A stretch of 64,000 nt of DNA, from assembly GCF_040530035.1 (NCBI RefSeq), contig NZ_JBEWCD010000002.1:1054001-1118000 (forward strand), in the 5' to 3' direction. A program made the position numbers and the translations under genes. The notes below the pieces were generated by a model. The model saw only the letters and a list, made by a program, of their open reading frames with translations, was not told the origin of the DNA and did no database searches. Numbering within the stretch: the stretch's first letter is position 1; each line of letters starts with the position of its first letter. The DNA is from Roseibium sp. HPY-6 (GTDB lineage Bacteria > Pseudomonadota > Alphaproteobacteria > Rhizobiales > Stappiaceae). Positions 34,318 to 42,723 of the stretch are shown in pieces.

Positions 34318-35022
34318 CTAGGCAGCCAGGTCGAACAACAGGAACTCGGCGTTCTCCCTGGCGTTCAGGTCAATCCTGCCCTGGTCGAGCAAACCAAGCC
34401 CGTCACCGGCTTCAAGAACCTGACCATCGACACTGATCGCGCCCTTGACGATCTGCAGCCAGACCTTGCGGCCGTGCCTGACATCGAAGGAGACGCTTTT
34501 GTCCGCGCTCAACAAGGACGCATAGAGATCGACGTCCTGGTGAATGGTTACGGACCCCTGGCGCCCGTCCCGCGATCCGATCAGGCGAAGAGCATCGCGG
34601 CGCTCTCCTTCCGGAAAGGCCTTTTGCTCGTAGCTGGGCGCGAGGCCATCGGCTTCCGGCACGATCCAGATCTGCAGAAAATGAACCGGATCGGTGTTTG
34701 AGTGGTTGTACTCGCTGTGTCGAACGCCGGTGCCCGCGCTCATGCGCTGCAGCTCGCCGGGCCTGATCACCGAACCCGTTCCAATGGAATCCTTGTGCTC
34801 CAGGCCGCCGGAGACGACATAGGAGATGATTTCCATATTCTGGTGCGGGTGTGTCGGAAACCCACCCGAAGGCGCGACGCGGTCTTCATTGATCACGCGC
34901 AGCGCGCCGAAGCCGATGTGGTTCGGATCAAAATAGGACCCGAACGAAAAGGTATGCTTGCTTTTAAGCCAGCCGAAATCGGCATCGCCGCGCGCATCTG
35001 AAGGACGTAAGATCTGGTTCAT
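34318..35022 (-). CDS. Pirin family protein (YhhW-like, possible quercetinase)
   Basis: 234 aa, bicupin. The N-terminal metal site FPTHPHQNMEIISYVVSGGLEHKDS with HxH and His/Glu later (GVRHSEYN) is the pirin signature; the C-terminal cupin lacks most ligands, as usual. E. coli YhhW of the same length cleaves quercetin in vitro; the in vivo role is unknown. AAAGGAT lies seven bases before the ATG. Confidence 0.92.
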   Translation of the reverse strand: MNQILRPSDARGDADFGWLKSKHTFSFGSYFDPNHIGFGALRVINEDRVAPSGGFPTHPHQNMEIISYVVSGGLEHKDSIGTGSVIRPGELQRMSAGTGVRHSEYNHSNTDPVHFLQIWIVPEADGLAPSYEQKAFPEGERRDALRLIGSRDGRQGSVTIHQDVDLYASLLSADKSVSFDVRHGRKVWLQIVKGAISVDGQVLEAGDGLGLLDQGRIDLNARENAEFLLFDLAA

Positions 35023-35160
35023 GTGTCAATCCTTTCCCAACTGGGGCACGGGATAGCCGTGCGCTGTTGGGCCTAAGATTGTTATGAAAGCCAATTCAGA
35101 CAATCGCGTAGAAATTTGACGATTAGTCATCGATATTTGAACAATGATGATGTCTGGCGC

Positions 35161-35997
35161 TCAGAGCGCCGGGTCAATCTCGCGGGACACGGCGACGGCC
35201 TCGTCAAAACTCAGGAACCGGGCGTCTTGTCCAGCCGGCAACCAATCGGATCCCGTCCATCTCTGCATGATTTCAAGGCCTCGGAAAGTGATGGACATCA
35301 TCTTCAGATCTCTCCGGACTTCGGCCGTTCCCTCTGGTTTGAGACTGGTCAGAACAGCCTGTACTTGTTCCAAGATCCTGGTGCGGTCGAGGGAAGACCA
35401 ATCCACATCCGTTTCATCCCAAAGCCAGTTTTTGACCATGATCGGGGTCATCCGGTTCGCCCAGATGTACTGATCGCCGGTCTTGTGCGCAAAGCCGTTG
35501 GTGACCAGGGCTTCCAAGGGCGCAATCTGGTCGGGATGCGTTGGCAGAAACGGTTTTCCTCTTGGGATGGGTAATAGCGCGCTTTTGTCTCTTCCATAGT
35601 CTTCGGCGATCCTGAGATAAGCGTCGATGATCTCCTCGGTCGACGGCCAGGATGTTCCTGACTGGTCCTTTAGCAGTCGTTCCACTTCTTCTTTTGTGTA
35701 GATGAAGAAACCAGCAGGAAAACCTTTGTGCCCGGCGCGTTCAAAGTCTTCCTGAGACAGATATTTGTCTTCTGGTTGTCGAAAGACTGCGGCCGCACAG
35801 ACCCCGAGCGACCACAGCGCACCGCAGGCAGTTTCGAAATCAGACGTATGCAGATGATAAATGCACCAATCATCGTCGGTGCCCATTCCCTCTTCGCGGG
35901 AAAAGATTTGGCAAAGTCTCTGGCTGATGGCGACGGCAAGAGCCCTGACCAAGTCCATTTCTGCAGGGCTACGTTGCCTGTGCGACGCGTCGGGCAT
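35161..35997 (-). CDS. Unrecognised 278-aa protein
   Basis: I do not recognise the family. Start is the ATG at 35997 (AAGAGA upstream); a TTG lies one codon before. The soluble, acidic protein has an N-terminal helical part, a central WCIYHLHTSDFETACGALWSLGVC stretch and several Trp residues (WLWDETDVDWSSL) in the C-terminal part. It follows the DUF3291 gene on the same strand after 29 bases, so the two are probably an operon. Confidence 0.7.
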   Translation of the reverse strand: MPDASHRQRSPAEMDLVRALAVAISQRLCQIFSREEGMGTDDDWCIYHLHTSDFETACGALWSLGVCAAAVFRQPEDKYLSQEDFERAGHKGFPAGFFIYTKEEVERLLKDQSGTSWPSTEEIIDAYLRIAEDYGRDKSALLPIPRGKPFLPTHPDQIAPLEALVTNGFAHKTGDQYIWANRMTPIMVKNWLWDETDVDWSSLDRTRILEQVQAVLTSLKPEGTAEVRRDLKMMSITFRGLEIMQRWTGSDWLPAGQDARFLSFDEAVAVSREIDPAL

Positions 35998-36026
35998 CAA
36001 ATTGTCTCTTGTTCTCAGGGGAGCAG

Positions 36027-36593
36027 CTACTGCACGGCCTTGGGCAGGTCGGCGCGCAGCCTGTTGTGCTCGGCGATTTTGCGCGACCGGTCGATATCCA
36101 CTGTCACCGGTTTCCCGTCGGGCGCAAACGCGACCTTGAACGTAAAGGCATCTGCCGTCGGTCCGTCATCGCCGAGCAGTTCATGTCTTTCCACGGCTTG
36201 CTCCCAATCCGGCTGATGGTCCTTGGGGACCCACCAAAGGACATAGGGCGGATAGTCGACCGCTTCCTTGACGAAGAGATGACCCAGTTTCAGGATCTCC
36301 GCATGTGCCCCGCGGTAAACAGCGGCGAGTGCCGATTCCAGATCCTGCCAGAGTGAAATGGTGGAAGGCGCCCAACCGTCGCCATTGTCGGCCCAGTACT
36401 TCGGAAAGACCTGCTCGCCCCAAATATCGGTGCCGGGTTCATCCTCGTATCCGGCGCGGGCGATGAACCCGTCCGCTCTTTCCATGGCAGCCCAAATGGC
36501 GGGTTCATTGCTGAAGAAAGCGTCATTTGCCGGATCGTCTGCGCGTTTCCGGAATTGCGCGAACGTATAGAGCGCGAGCCAGTGTTCGGACAT
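36027..36593 (-). CDS. DUF3291-like protein
   Basis: 188 aa from the ATG at 36593, preceded by GGGAGGGGAC; a longer frame from 36632 adds 13 residues. The opening HWLALYTFAQFRKRADDPANDAFF and the central SLWQDLESALAAVYRGAHAEILK ... WWVPKDHQPDW segments fit the DUF3291 pattern (ferredoxin-like dimeric alpha/beta barrel relatives). Function is unknown. First gene of a probable pair with 35161-35997. Confidence 0.7.
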   Translation of the reverse strand: MSEHWLALYTFAQFRKRADDPANDAFFSNEPAIWAAMERADGFIARAGYEDEPGTDIWGEQVFPKYWADNGDGWAPSTISLWQDLESALAAVYRGAHAEILKLGHLFVKEAVDYPPYVLWWVPKDHQPDWEQAVERHELLGDDGPTADAFTFKVAFAPDGKPVTVDIDRSRKIAEHNRLRADLPKAVQ

Positions 36594-36729
36594 GTCCCCT
36601 CCCGATCCCTGCCCGCCGAAGACTGTCTGCAATCCGGGTCGACTTCAAGCGCTTATTGCACCGGCGAAACAGATTGTTGCGTGTGATGGGTGGAAAAACG
36701 AATCGTCTTCGTTTTAAAAGCAGGAAGAT

Positions 36730-37599
36730 TTGCCGGAAGAAGATCAAAAACCGGCCCGAAAGGATACCAGCTTGGACGATCTCAGCCTGTTTTCTCTCAG
36801 CCTTCTTGCGCTGTCTCTTCTTGCAACGGGCGTTGTCGCCGGGATTATTGCAGGTTTGTTGGGCGTCGGCGGCGGGATCGTAATCGTGCCCGTGCTCTAC
36901 TACATGTTCACAGCCCTCAAGATCGATCCAGCGGTCCTGATGCATGTGGCTGTCGGTACCTCACTGGCAACAATCCTGGCAACAGGAGCATCGTCCGCGC
37001 GCGCGCACTATAATCGCGGTAGCGTTGACATGGATCTCCTGAAGCGCTGGTGGTGGGCGATCGCGCTCGGTGTGCTGGCCGGCGCAACGCTTGCGGGAAA
37101 CATCTCCGGCGGAGCACTCACTCTGGTTTTTGGCATTGTCGCACTTGCCGTTTCAGCAAACATGATGTTCCGGAAGGACGGATCTCATATCGCAGACAAA
37201 TTGCCCGGATCACCGATCAAGGAAGTCCTCGGTTTTCTGATTGGCGGAGTTTCGGTGATGATGGGGATCGGCGGGGGAACACTCGGCGTGCCGACGCTGA
37301 CGCTCTTCAACTACCCGATCCGCAAGGCCGTCGGCACAGCTGCAGCAATCGGCCTCATTATCGCGGTCCCCGGCACGCTTCTGTCAATCTATTTCGGCTT
37401 TGACCTGGATGGCAGGCCGCCGCTGTCTCTGGGCTACGTCAACCTGATCGGCTTTTTGCTTATCATCCCAGCGTCGACACTGACCGCTCCACTCGGCGCG
37501 AAAATCGCGCACGCGATCGACCCGTCCAAACTTAAGCTCGTCTTTGCGCTTTTTCTCGGCTTCACGGGACTGCGCATGATCTACGACGTCTTTTTTTGA
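36730..37599 (+). CDS. TauE/SafE (TSUP) family membrane permease
   Basis: 289 aa from a TTG at 36730 with AGGAAG close upstream; another TTG at 36772 is possible. Eight or so membrane segments; the two internal-repeat signatures AGLLGVGGGIVIVPVLYY and MGIGGGTLGVPTLTLF are those of the TSUP family. Members export sulfite, sulfoacetate or similar anions. Substrate cannot be read here. Not clearly linked to its neighbours. Confidence 0.88.
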   Translation: MPEEDQKPARKDTSLDDLSLFSLSLLALSLLATGVVAGIIAGLLGVGGGIVIVPVLYYMFTALKIDPAVLMHVAVGTSLATILATGASSARAHYNRGSVDMDLLKRWWWAIALGVLAGATLAGNISGGALTLVFGIVALAVSANMMFRKDGSHIADKLPGSPIKEVLGFLIGGVSVMMGIGGGTLGVPTLTLFNYPIRKAVGTAAAIGLIIAVPGTLLSIYFGFDLDGRPPLSLGYVNLIGFLLIIPASTLTAPLGAKIAHAIDPSKLKLVFALFLGFTGLRMIYDVFF

Positions 37600-37715
37600 T
37601 CGGAAAACAACCACCCGTGATGGTTGGATCAAAAGGTTTCATTGGTCTTGAATCAAGATTGCCATGATAGTGACGCCTTCCAACAGGGTCCTGGACCCAA
37701 GCCTCTTGGTCGCAC

Positions 37716-38417
37716 ATGCTTGAAAAAAACGTCACTCTCAGCTTCAAGGGCTGCGTGCAGGGCGCGCTGATGTGCGTACCTGTCTTTCCTGGCATCATTG
37801 CGCTGAGTGCGGTCTTTGGAACAGTTGCGGCCCAAAAGGGGCTGACCTTTGTCGAAACAATCCTCATGAACTCGATCGTCTTCGCCGGAGCGAGCCAGTT
37901 TGTTGCGATGGAAGTCTACGGGGATCCTCTCAACTGGGCGACATTGATCACGATGGTCGGCGTAACGGCTGCGGTGAACATGCGCATGCTGCTGATTGGC
38001 GCAAGCCTGAGGCCGTGGCTGGGTCAGGTTCCGGGTTACCAGACATATCCCGCGCTGTTCCTTCTGACCGACCTGAACTGGCTTTTGGCCGTGGCGCGGT
38101 ATGACAAGGGCGACCGGGACTGGGGGATTTACCTCGGCAGCGGTCTGATCGTATGGGCGGTCTGGTCGTTGTCCGTGATCCCGGGATATTTTGCAGGAAG
38201 CCTGATAACCGATTCCAAGGCGTTTGGGCTCGATCTGGTCCTACCTGCCTTTTTCGTGGCGCTTCTGGTCCCGCTTTGGAAGGGAAAGCGGCAGACGGTC
38301 AGTTGGCTCGTTGCCGGTATTGTGGCCTGGGCAACCTGGGCACTTTTTGGCGGCTATTGGAGCATCTTCACCGGCGCGATTGCCGGTGCTCTTGCGGGAG
38401 CCTATCTCGATGAGTGA
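37716..38417 (+). CDS. azlC: AzlC family branched-chain amino acid exporter, large subunit
   Basis: 233 aa with about five to seven membrane segments. KGCVQGALMCVPVFPGIIALSAVFGTVAAQKGL and MNSIVFAGASQFVAMEVY are the AzlC signatures. It works with AzlD in export of branched-chain amino acids or azaleucine. The azlD gene overlaps its end by eight bases. Confidence 0.92.
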   Translation: MLEKNVTLSFKGCVQGALMCVPVFPGIIALSAVFGTVAAQKGLTFVETILMNSIVFAGASQFVAMEVYGDPLNWATLITMVGVTAAVNMRMLLIGASLRPWLGQVPGYQTYPALFLLTDLNWLLAVARYDKGDRDWGIYLGSGLIVWAVWSLSVIPGYFAGSLITDSKAFGLDLVLPAFFVALLVPLWKGKRQTVSWLVAGIVAWATWALFGGYWSIFTGAIAGALAGAYLDE

Positions 38418-38730
38418 AGGGGCTCTCAGCGCGGACAATATGTTCCTGATTGCCGTCTTTGGCATGGCTTCGATCACCTATGCCCTGAGGGCCGGCGGGT
38501 ACTGGGTGATGGGACGCCTTACGATCACGCCGAGAATGCGGCGCGGACTGGAAGCCTTGCCTGGTGCGATCATTGTCTCGACCGTGTTGCCCATCATCCT
38601 GCAAGGGGGGCTAGCGGTCGGGCTGTGCCTGATCGTCGCCGTCATTGTGCAGTTCAAGATCAAGAAGGAATATGTCGCAGTCTTCTGCGCGGCCGTCGCT
38701 GCTGCCGGTCTGCGCGCTGCCGGACTTTGA
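38410..38730 (+). CDS. azlD: AzlD family small exporter subunit
   Basis: 106 aa, three to four membrane segments; ITYALRAGGYWVMGRL and ALPGAIIVSTVLP are typical of AzlD. The ATG at 38410 lies inside the last codons of azlC, so translation is coupled. A much longer frame starting at 38224 in the azlC region is not used. Confidence 0.9.
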   Translation: MSEGALSADNMFLIAVFGMASITYALRAGGYWVMGRLTITPRMRRGLEALPGAIIVSTVLPIILQGGLAVGLCLIVAVIVQFKIKKEYVAVFCAAVAAAGLRAAGL

Positions 38731-38741
38731 GCGCGGTTCGC

Positions 38742-40280
38742 TCAAAGCAACTCTTCACGAGCCCGTTCAGCGGTTTTCTCCCGGCTGCCACTCGCGTCAA
38801 TCTCGGGCCAGTTCAGGTTTCCGATCTGGTAGGTGAGTTGCTTTTCGACGATCTCCGGCGTTGCGTCCGAGGCGTCTCCGGCGCGCCCGGCAACACGTTC
38901 CTTCAGCGTGCCGGACGGGGCATTGAGCCAAAGGCCGGCAAAGCGGGCTTCAACGTTTTGCGCGATGCGTTCAATCTTTTCGCGTTCGCTTTCAGATGCA
39001 AACACCGCATCGAAAATGGCCGAGTGTCCGGCGGCCAGCACACACTGCATCATGTCGTCGATCGCGTTGTAGACGCGATTTGAAGCCTCGAGCGTATAAG
39101 CCTCCGCCGGGGCTTTTTCGCTCTCGGAAATGCCGAGCAAGCGTTTGCGTGCCACATCCGTTCTCAGAACACGCGCTCCTGGAGCCCTACCGATATCCGG
39201 CGCAAGCTCATAGGCAAGGGTGGTTTTGCCCGTGCCTGAGAAACCGCCGATGGCGACAAGCTCAGGCTGCGCAGGCTCCAGGAAGGCCAGTGCAAAGTTG
39301 AAATAGGTTCTTGCCTGATCCCGCTGCATTTGTTTTTGCGCAGGATCGGTCTGCGCAAGCGCCGAACTTGCCGCGATCTTTGACCGGATGGCTGCGCGCA
39401 TCATCAGATAAAACGGAAGCGCTGCAAGTCCTTCAGGATGGTTGTCAAGGCGGTTCAGATCGAGATAGCGATTGAATACCCTGTTGGCCGCTCCGGGTTG
39501 CCCGCGCTCCCAGAGGTCCATCAGCAGAAACGCGAGATCATAAAGCACATCGCCCGTGGCGATTGCATCTGAAAACTCGACAGCATCGAAAAGAACGGGC
39601 TGGTCGTCGATCAATACGATGTTGCGCAAATGCGCATCGCCATGACAGCGGCGGATCAGCCCGAGTTCCCCGCGCTTCAGGATCAGTTCCCGAAGGGATG
39701 CCAATACGGTGCGCGACTGCTCCGTCAGGTGGCGCACGTCCTCGGCGGCGAAAAGATCGGGATGTTCGTGAAACGCTGCATCATTCTGCTCGACATAGGA
39801 CGCCAGCTCTTCAAAAAAACCGATCCCGTCACGCACAGGGGCCACGGCATGCGCGACAACCATCATGCTGGCGAGCTTGTCCGACAGCGTATCGGGAAGC
39901 GGAGCGACGTTCGCCATCACATCCAGCTCGTCACGATGCTCGAACCGGTTCATGACAACGGCCCATTCCACCGGTTCTCCGGCGCCGTTCAACACAAGGG
40001 TTCCATCCCCTTCGCGCGTTACGGGAAGAGCTTCGCGATAGATCTGGGGTGCATTCGGCCGGTTGAATGTTATCTCCGCCTTGCAGGCCTGCTCCCGCAG
40101 AGCGAGACTTGAATAGTCCAGGAATGGATATTTGACATCGCGCTTTATCTTGTAGGCGAGGCTGCCCACAAGAAAGATCACATTGGCATGTGTGCTGATC
40201 TGCTGAACGTCCGGACGGCTCGGATCGTCCGGTGTCATCGCCCGAAAGAATTCAACAACGCTCGCCTGTGATTGGTCCAT
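38742..40280 (-). CDS. Fusion of an aminoglycoside phosphotransferase-like kinase and a P-loop kinase domain
   Basis: 512 aa. The N-terminal part (~1-330) has a protein-kinase-like APH fold with the catalytic loop RRCHGDAHLRNIVL and metal-site Asp in VLFDAVEFSD. The C-terminal part (~335-512) is a P-loop kinase of the gluconokinase/AAA_33 type: GGFSGTGKTTLAYELA, DVARKRL and the lid LKERVAGR. Such bifunctional proteins are widespread in proteobacteria with unknown substrate; resistance is not implied. Convergent with azlD (11-base gap). Confidence 0.87.
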   Translation of the reverse strand: MDQSQASVVEFFRAMTPDDPSRPDVQQISTHANVIFLVGSLAYKIKRDVKYPFLDYSSLALREQACKAEITFNRPNAPQIYREALPVTREGDGTLVLNGAGEPVEWAVVMNRFEHRDELDVMANVAPLPDTLSDKLASMMVVAHAVAPVRDGIGFFEELASYVEQNDAAFHEHPDLFAAEDVRHLTEQSRTVLASLRELILKRGELGLIRRCHGDAHLRNIVLIDDQPVLFDAVEFSDAIATGDVLYDLAFLLMDLWERGQPGAANRVFNRYLDLNRLDNHPEGLAALPFYLMMRAAIRSKIAASSALAQTDPAQKQMQRDQARTYFNFALAFLEPAQPELVAIGGFSGTGKTTLAYELAPDIGRAPGARVLRTDVARKRLLGISESEKAPAEAYTLEASNRVYNAIDDMMQCVLAAGHSAIFDAVFASESEREKIERIAQNVEARFAGLWLNAPSGTLKERVAGRAGDASDATPEIVEKQLTYQIGNLNWPEIDASGSREKTAERAREELL

Positions 40281-40405
40281 GTTCAGTCCCGTGATGACGC
40301 TGGATGATTTTGCCCGATGTGTTGAGTGAGCTGTTTGATTCTTCTCAATGTGACCGGACGAGGGTGTGGCACAAATAACGGGCTCTGTCTTTACAGGAGG
40401 ATCTC

Positions 40406-40786
40406 ATGAGCGACTATCCGGCACTGAAAAAGATCAGGTTGAACCTGGCCCGGACGAAGGAATACCCGCAAGGCTCCGCTCGTCACGGCTACGAGTTCAC
40501 TGCACCGCTCGATGATACGGGTCACATAGACGCGGCACTTTGGAAGAAGGAGCGCGACCATTGCCGCGTCCGCCGCTTCTGGGGCAGCGAGTTGGAAGAG
40601 ATCGGCCATTTGATTCATCGACCCGGCGGATCCTGGGCGTTCCACTACGATATTGACGGGGACGATGATGACGAGGCCGGTTACCGGTTCGGCGCCCATG
40701 CCTTCAACCCCGGCGAATACGTGTCGATCAAGGATGAAGACGGGGACATGCACACGTTTCAGGTCGTGACCGTCCTGCCGGTTTGA
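40406..40786 (+). CDS. Conserved-looking 126-aa protein of unknown function
   Basis: No family recognised with confidence. Small, soluble, acidic. It has HCRVRRFWGSELEEIGHLIHRPGGSWAFHYDIDGDDDDEAGYRFGAHAFNPGEYVSI, a pattern suggesting a beta-rich fold with a Trp/His-rich core and an acidic loop. ACAGGAGGATCTC before the ATG is an excellent ribosome binding site. Stands alone, divergent from the APH-P-loop fusion gene. Confidence 0.75.
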   Translation: MSDYPALKKIRLNLARTKEYPQGSARHGYEFTAPLDDTGHIDAALWKKERDHCRVRRFWGSELEEIGHLIHRPGGSWAFHYDIDGDDDDEAGYRFGAHAFNPGEYVSIKDEDGDMHTFQVVTVLPV

Positions 40787-40815
40787 CAGATCCTGCAAGA
40801 GAGCCAAAGCGCACT

Positions 40816-40864
40816 TTTCGCGCCACCAACCGTCTCATCGGGCGGTGATGGCTGCGGCGCGAAA
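40816..40864. repeat. Inverted repeat with long loop downstream of the 126-aa gene
   Basis: TTTCGCGCC (40816-40824) and GGCGCGAAA (40856-40864) pair perfectly over nine bases around a 31-base loop that itself contains CCG/CGG repeats. It could form a branched RNA hairpin or act in termination; a T run is missing. Confidence 0.35.
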
Positions 40865-41046
40865 CACTGCATGCGTTCCGGTTCCACGATAATACGCCTT
40901 CAGGCGACCGGCTATCTGTCCAAATAAGCTTCAGTCCATTTTGGAATGATCTCATTGCAAATAAATCTGATTTCAGGTTCTGACAGCGCAGTCTTTCTTA
41001 CGCTATAGAATGAATGACTGAAATCTTGAAGAGCGGGACGCTGAAA

Positions 41047-42711
41047 ATGGACCAGAAGACCGGCGGTGAATTGTTGGTTGAGGCCTTGGAGCGGCATGGG
41101 GCTGAACGTGTCTACTGTGTTCCCGGTGAAAGTTATCTGGCGGTTCTTGATGCCCTTCATGACGCCTCCATACCTGTAACGGTGTGCCGTCAGGAAGGCG
41201 GCGCGGCAATGATGGCCGACGCGCATGGCAAGCTTACCGGCAAACCCGGCATCTGCATGGTGACTCGCGGACCCGGCGCAACCAACGCCTCGGCAGGTGT
41301 ACATGTGGCTGCGCAGGATTCCACGCCGATGATCCTCTTCATCGGACAGATCGAACGGGGCATGCGCGAGCGCGAGGCATTTCAAGAGGTCGACTACCGG
41401 CAGATGTTCGGCGGGATCGCCAAATGGGTTGCCGAAATCGACCACGCCGACCGCGTGCCTGAGTTCATTTCCCGTGCCTTTCACGTGGCAACGTCCGGGC
41501 GTCCGGGACCGGTCGTACTCGCGCTGCCGGAAGACATGCTTGTCGAACGCGCGGTGGCGCCGCAACCGCCTGCCTGGCAACAGGTCGAAACCCATCCGGG
41601 CCTGACGCAAATGGCGGACCTGCAGAAGCGGCTTTGGGCCGCTGAGCGGCCGATTGCCATTCTTGGTGGAAGCCGCTGGTCGGAAGATGCTGTTGCCGCC
41701 TTCACACGGTTTTCCGAACGGTTCAACTTGCCGGTTGCCTGCTCTTTCCGCCGTCAGATGCTGTTCGACAACCTGCATCCGAACTATGCGGGCGATGTCG
41801 GTATCGGGATAAACCCGAAGCTGCTTGCGCGCGTGAAATCGTCTGACCTTATCCTTCTTGTGGGCGGACGGCTTTCCGAGATGCCGAGCCAGTCCTACTC
41901 CCTTCTGGATATCCCGGCGCCTGGCCAGCAACTGGTTCATGTCCATCCTGACCCGGAAGAGCTCGGGCGGGTCTACCGCCCCGCTCTTTCAATCAATGCC
42001 AGCCCAACCGCCTTTTGCAAGGCTGCGGAAGGGTTGCAGCCACCGAACGAGATCAAGGCCTCGGGCGAAGCGGAACAGGCGCATCAGGACTATCTCGACT
42101 GGTCGGGCGCGAGACCGGAAATACCCGGCAAGCTGCAGATGTCCATGGTGATGGAGTGGTTGGAACAGAACTGGCCGGAAGACGTGATCTGCACGAACGG
42201 GGCAGGAAATTATGCGACCTGGCTGCACCGCTTCCATCGCTTTCGCCGCTTCGGCACGCAGGCCGCGCCAACCTCGGGATCGATGGGCTATGGCCTGCCC
42301 GCGGCCGTTGCCGCCAAGCTCGTTCGTCCGCAGCAGGAGGTGGTGTGCTTCGCTGGAGACGGCTGCCTGCAGATGACCATGCAGGAGTTCGGCACCGCCT
42401 GTCAGGACGGTGCCAACATTATCGTTTTGGTCATCGACAACGGCATGTACGGAACAATCCGCATGCATCAGGAACGCACCTATCCCGGCAGACCTTCCGC
42501 GACAAAACTGGTGAACCCGGATTTTGCTGCCCTGGCGCAATCCTACGGCGCGTTCGGGGCAACGGTCGAAACGACGGAAGACTTCGGCCCGGCCTATGAG
42601 GCGGCGCGCGCATCCGGCAAACCCGCGATCCTGCACCTGAAGCTGGACCCTGAAGCCATCACGCCTGCAGCGTCCTTGAGTCAGATCCGCATTGCTGCGC
42701 AAGAGAAGTGA
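41047..42711 (+). CDS. Thiamine-diphosphate-dependent enzyme, acetolactate-synthase-like
   Basis: 554 aa from the ATG at 41047; the in-frame ATG at 41014 would add 11 residues with no binding site. Three-domain TPP fold: the N-terminal PYR domain has the cofactor Glu in YCVPGESYLAVLDAL and RQEGGAAMMADAHG; the PP domain has the ThDP/Mg motif AGDGCLQMTMQEFGTACQDGANIIVLVIDNGMYG. It is of the AHAS/IlvB-like group, but no small regulatory subunit gene is near, so it may be a catabolic decarboxylase or synthase. Exact reaction is unknown. Convergent with the MFS gene. Confidence 0.87.
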   Translation: MDQKTGGELLVEALERHGAERVYCVPGESYLAVLDALHDASIPVTVCRQEGGAAMMADAHGKLTGKPGICMVTRGPGATNASAGVHVAAQDSTPMILFIGQIERGMREREAFQEVDYRQMFGGIAKWVAEIDHADRVPEFISRAFHVATSGRPGPVVLALPEDMLVERAVAPQPPAWQQVETHPGLTQMADLQKRLWAAERPIAILGGSRWSEDAVAAFTRFSERFNLPVACSFRRQMLFDNLHPNYAGDVGIGINPKLLARVKSSDLILLVGGRLSEMPSQSYSLLDIPAPGQQLVHVHPDPEELGRVYRPALSINASPTAFCKAAEGLQPPNEIKASGEAEQAHQDYLDWSGARPEIPGKLQMSMVMEWLEQNWPEDVICTNGAGNYATWLHRFHRFRRFGTQAAPTSGSMGYGLPAAVAAKLVRPQQEVVCFAGDGCLQMTMQEFGTACQDGANIIVLVIDNGMYGTIRMHQERTYPGRPSATKLVNPDFAALAQSYGAFGATVETTEDFGPAYEAARASGKPAILHLKLDPEAITPAASLSQIRIAAQEK

Positions 42712-42723
42712 CAGGATCTTCGA

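Noticed and set aside
38742..40280. Calling the APH-like domain an antibiotic resistance gene
   Set aside because: The HGD loop is shared with many small-molecule kinases, and the fusion to a P-loop kinase is typical of non-resistance proteins.
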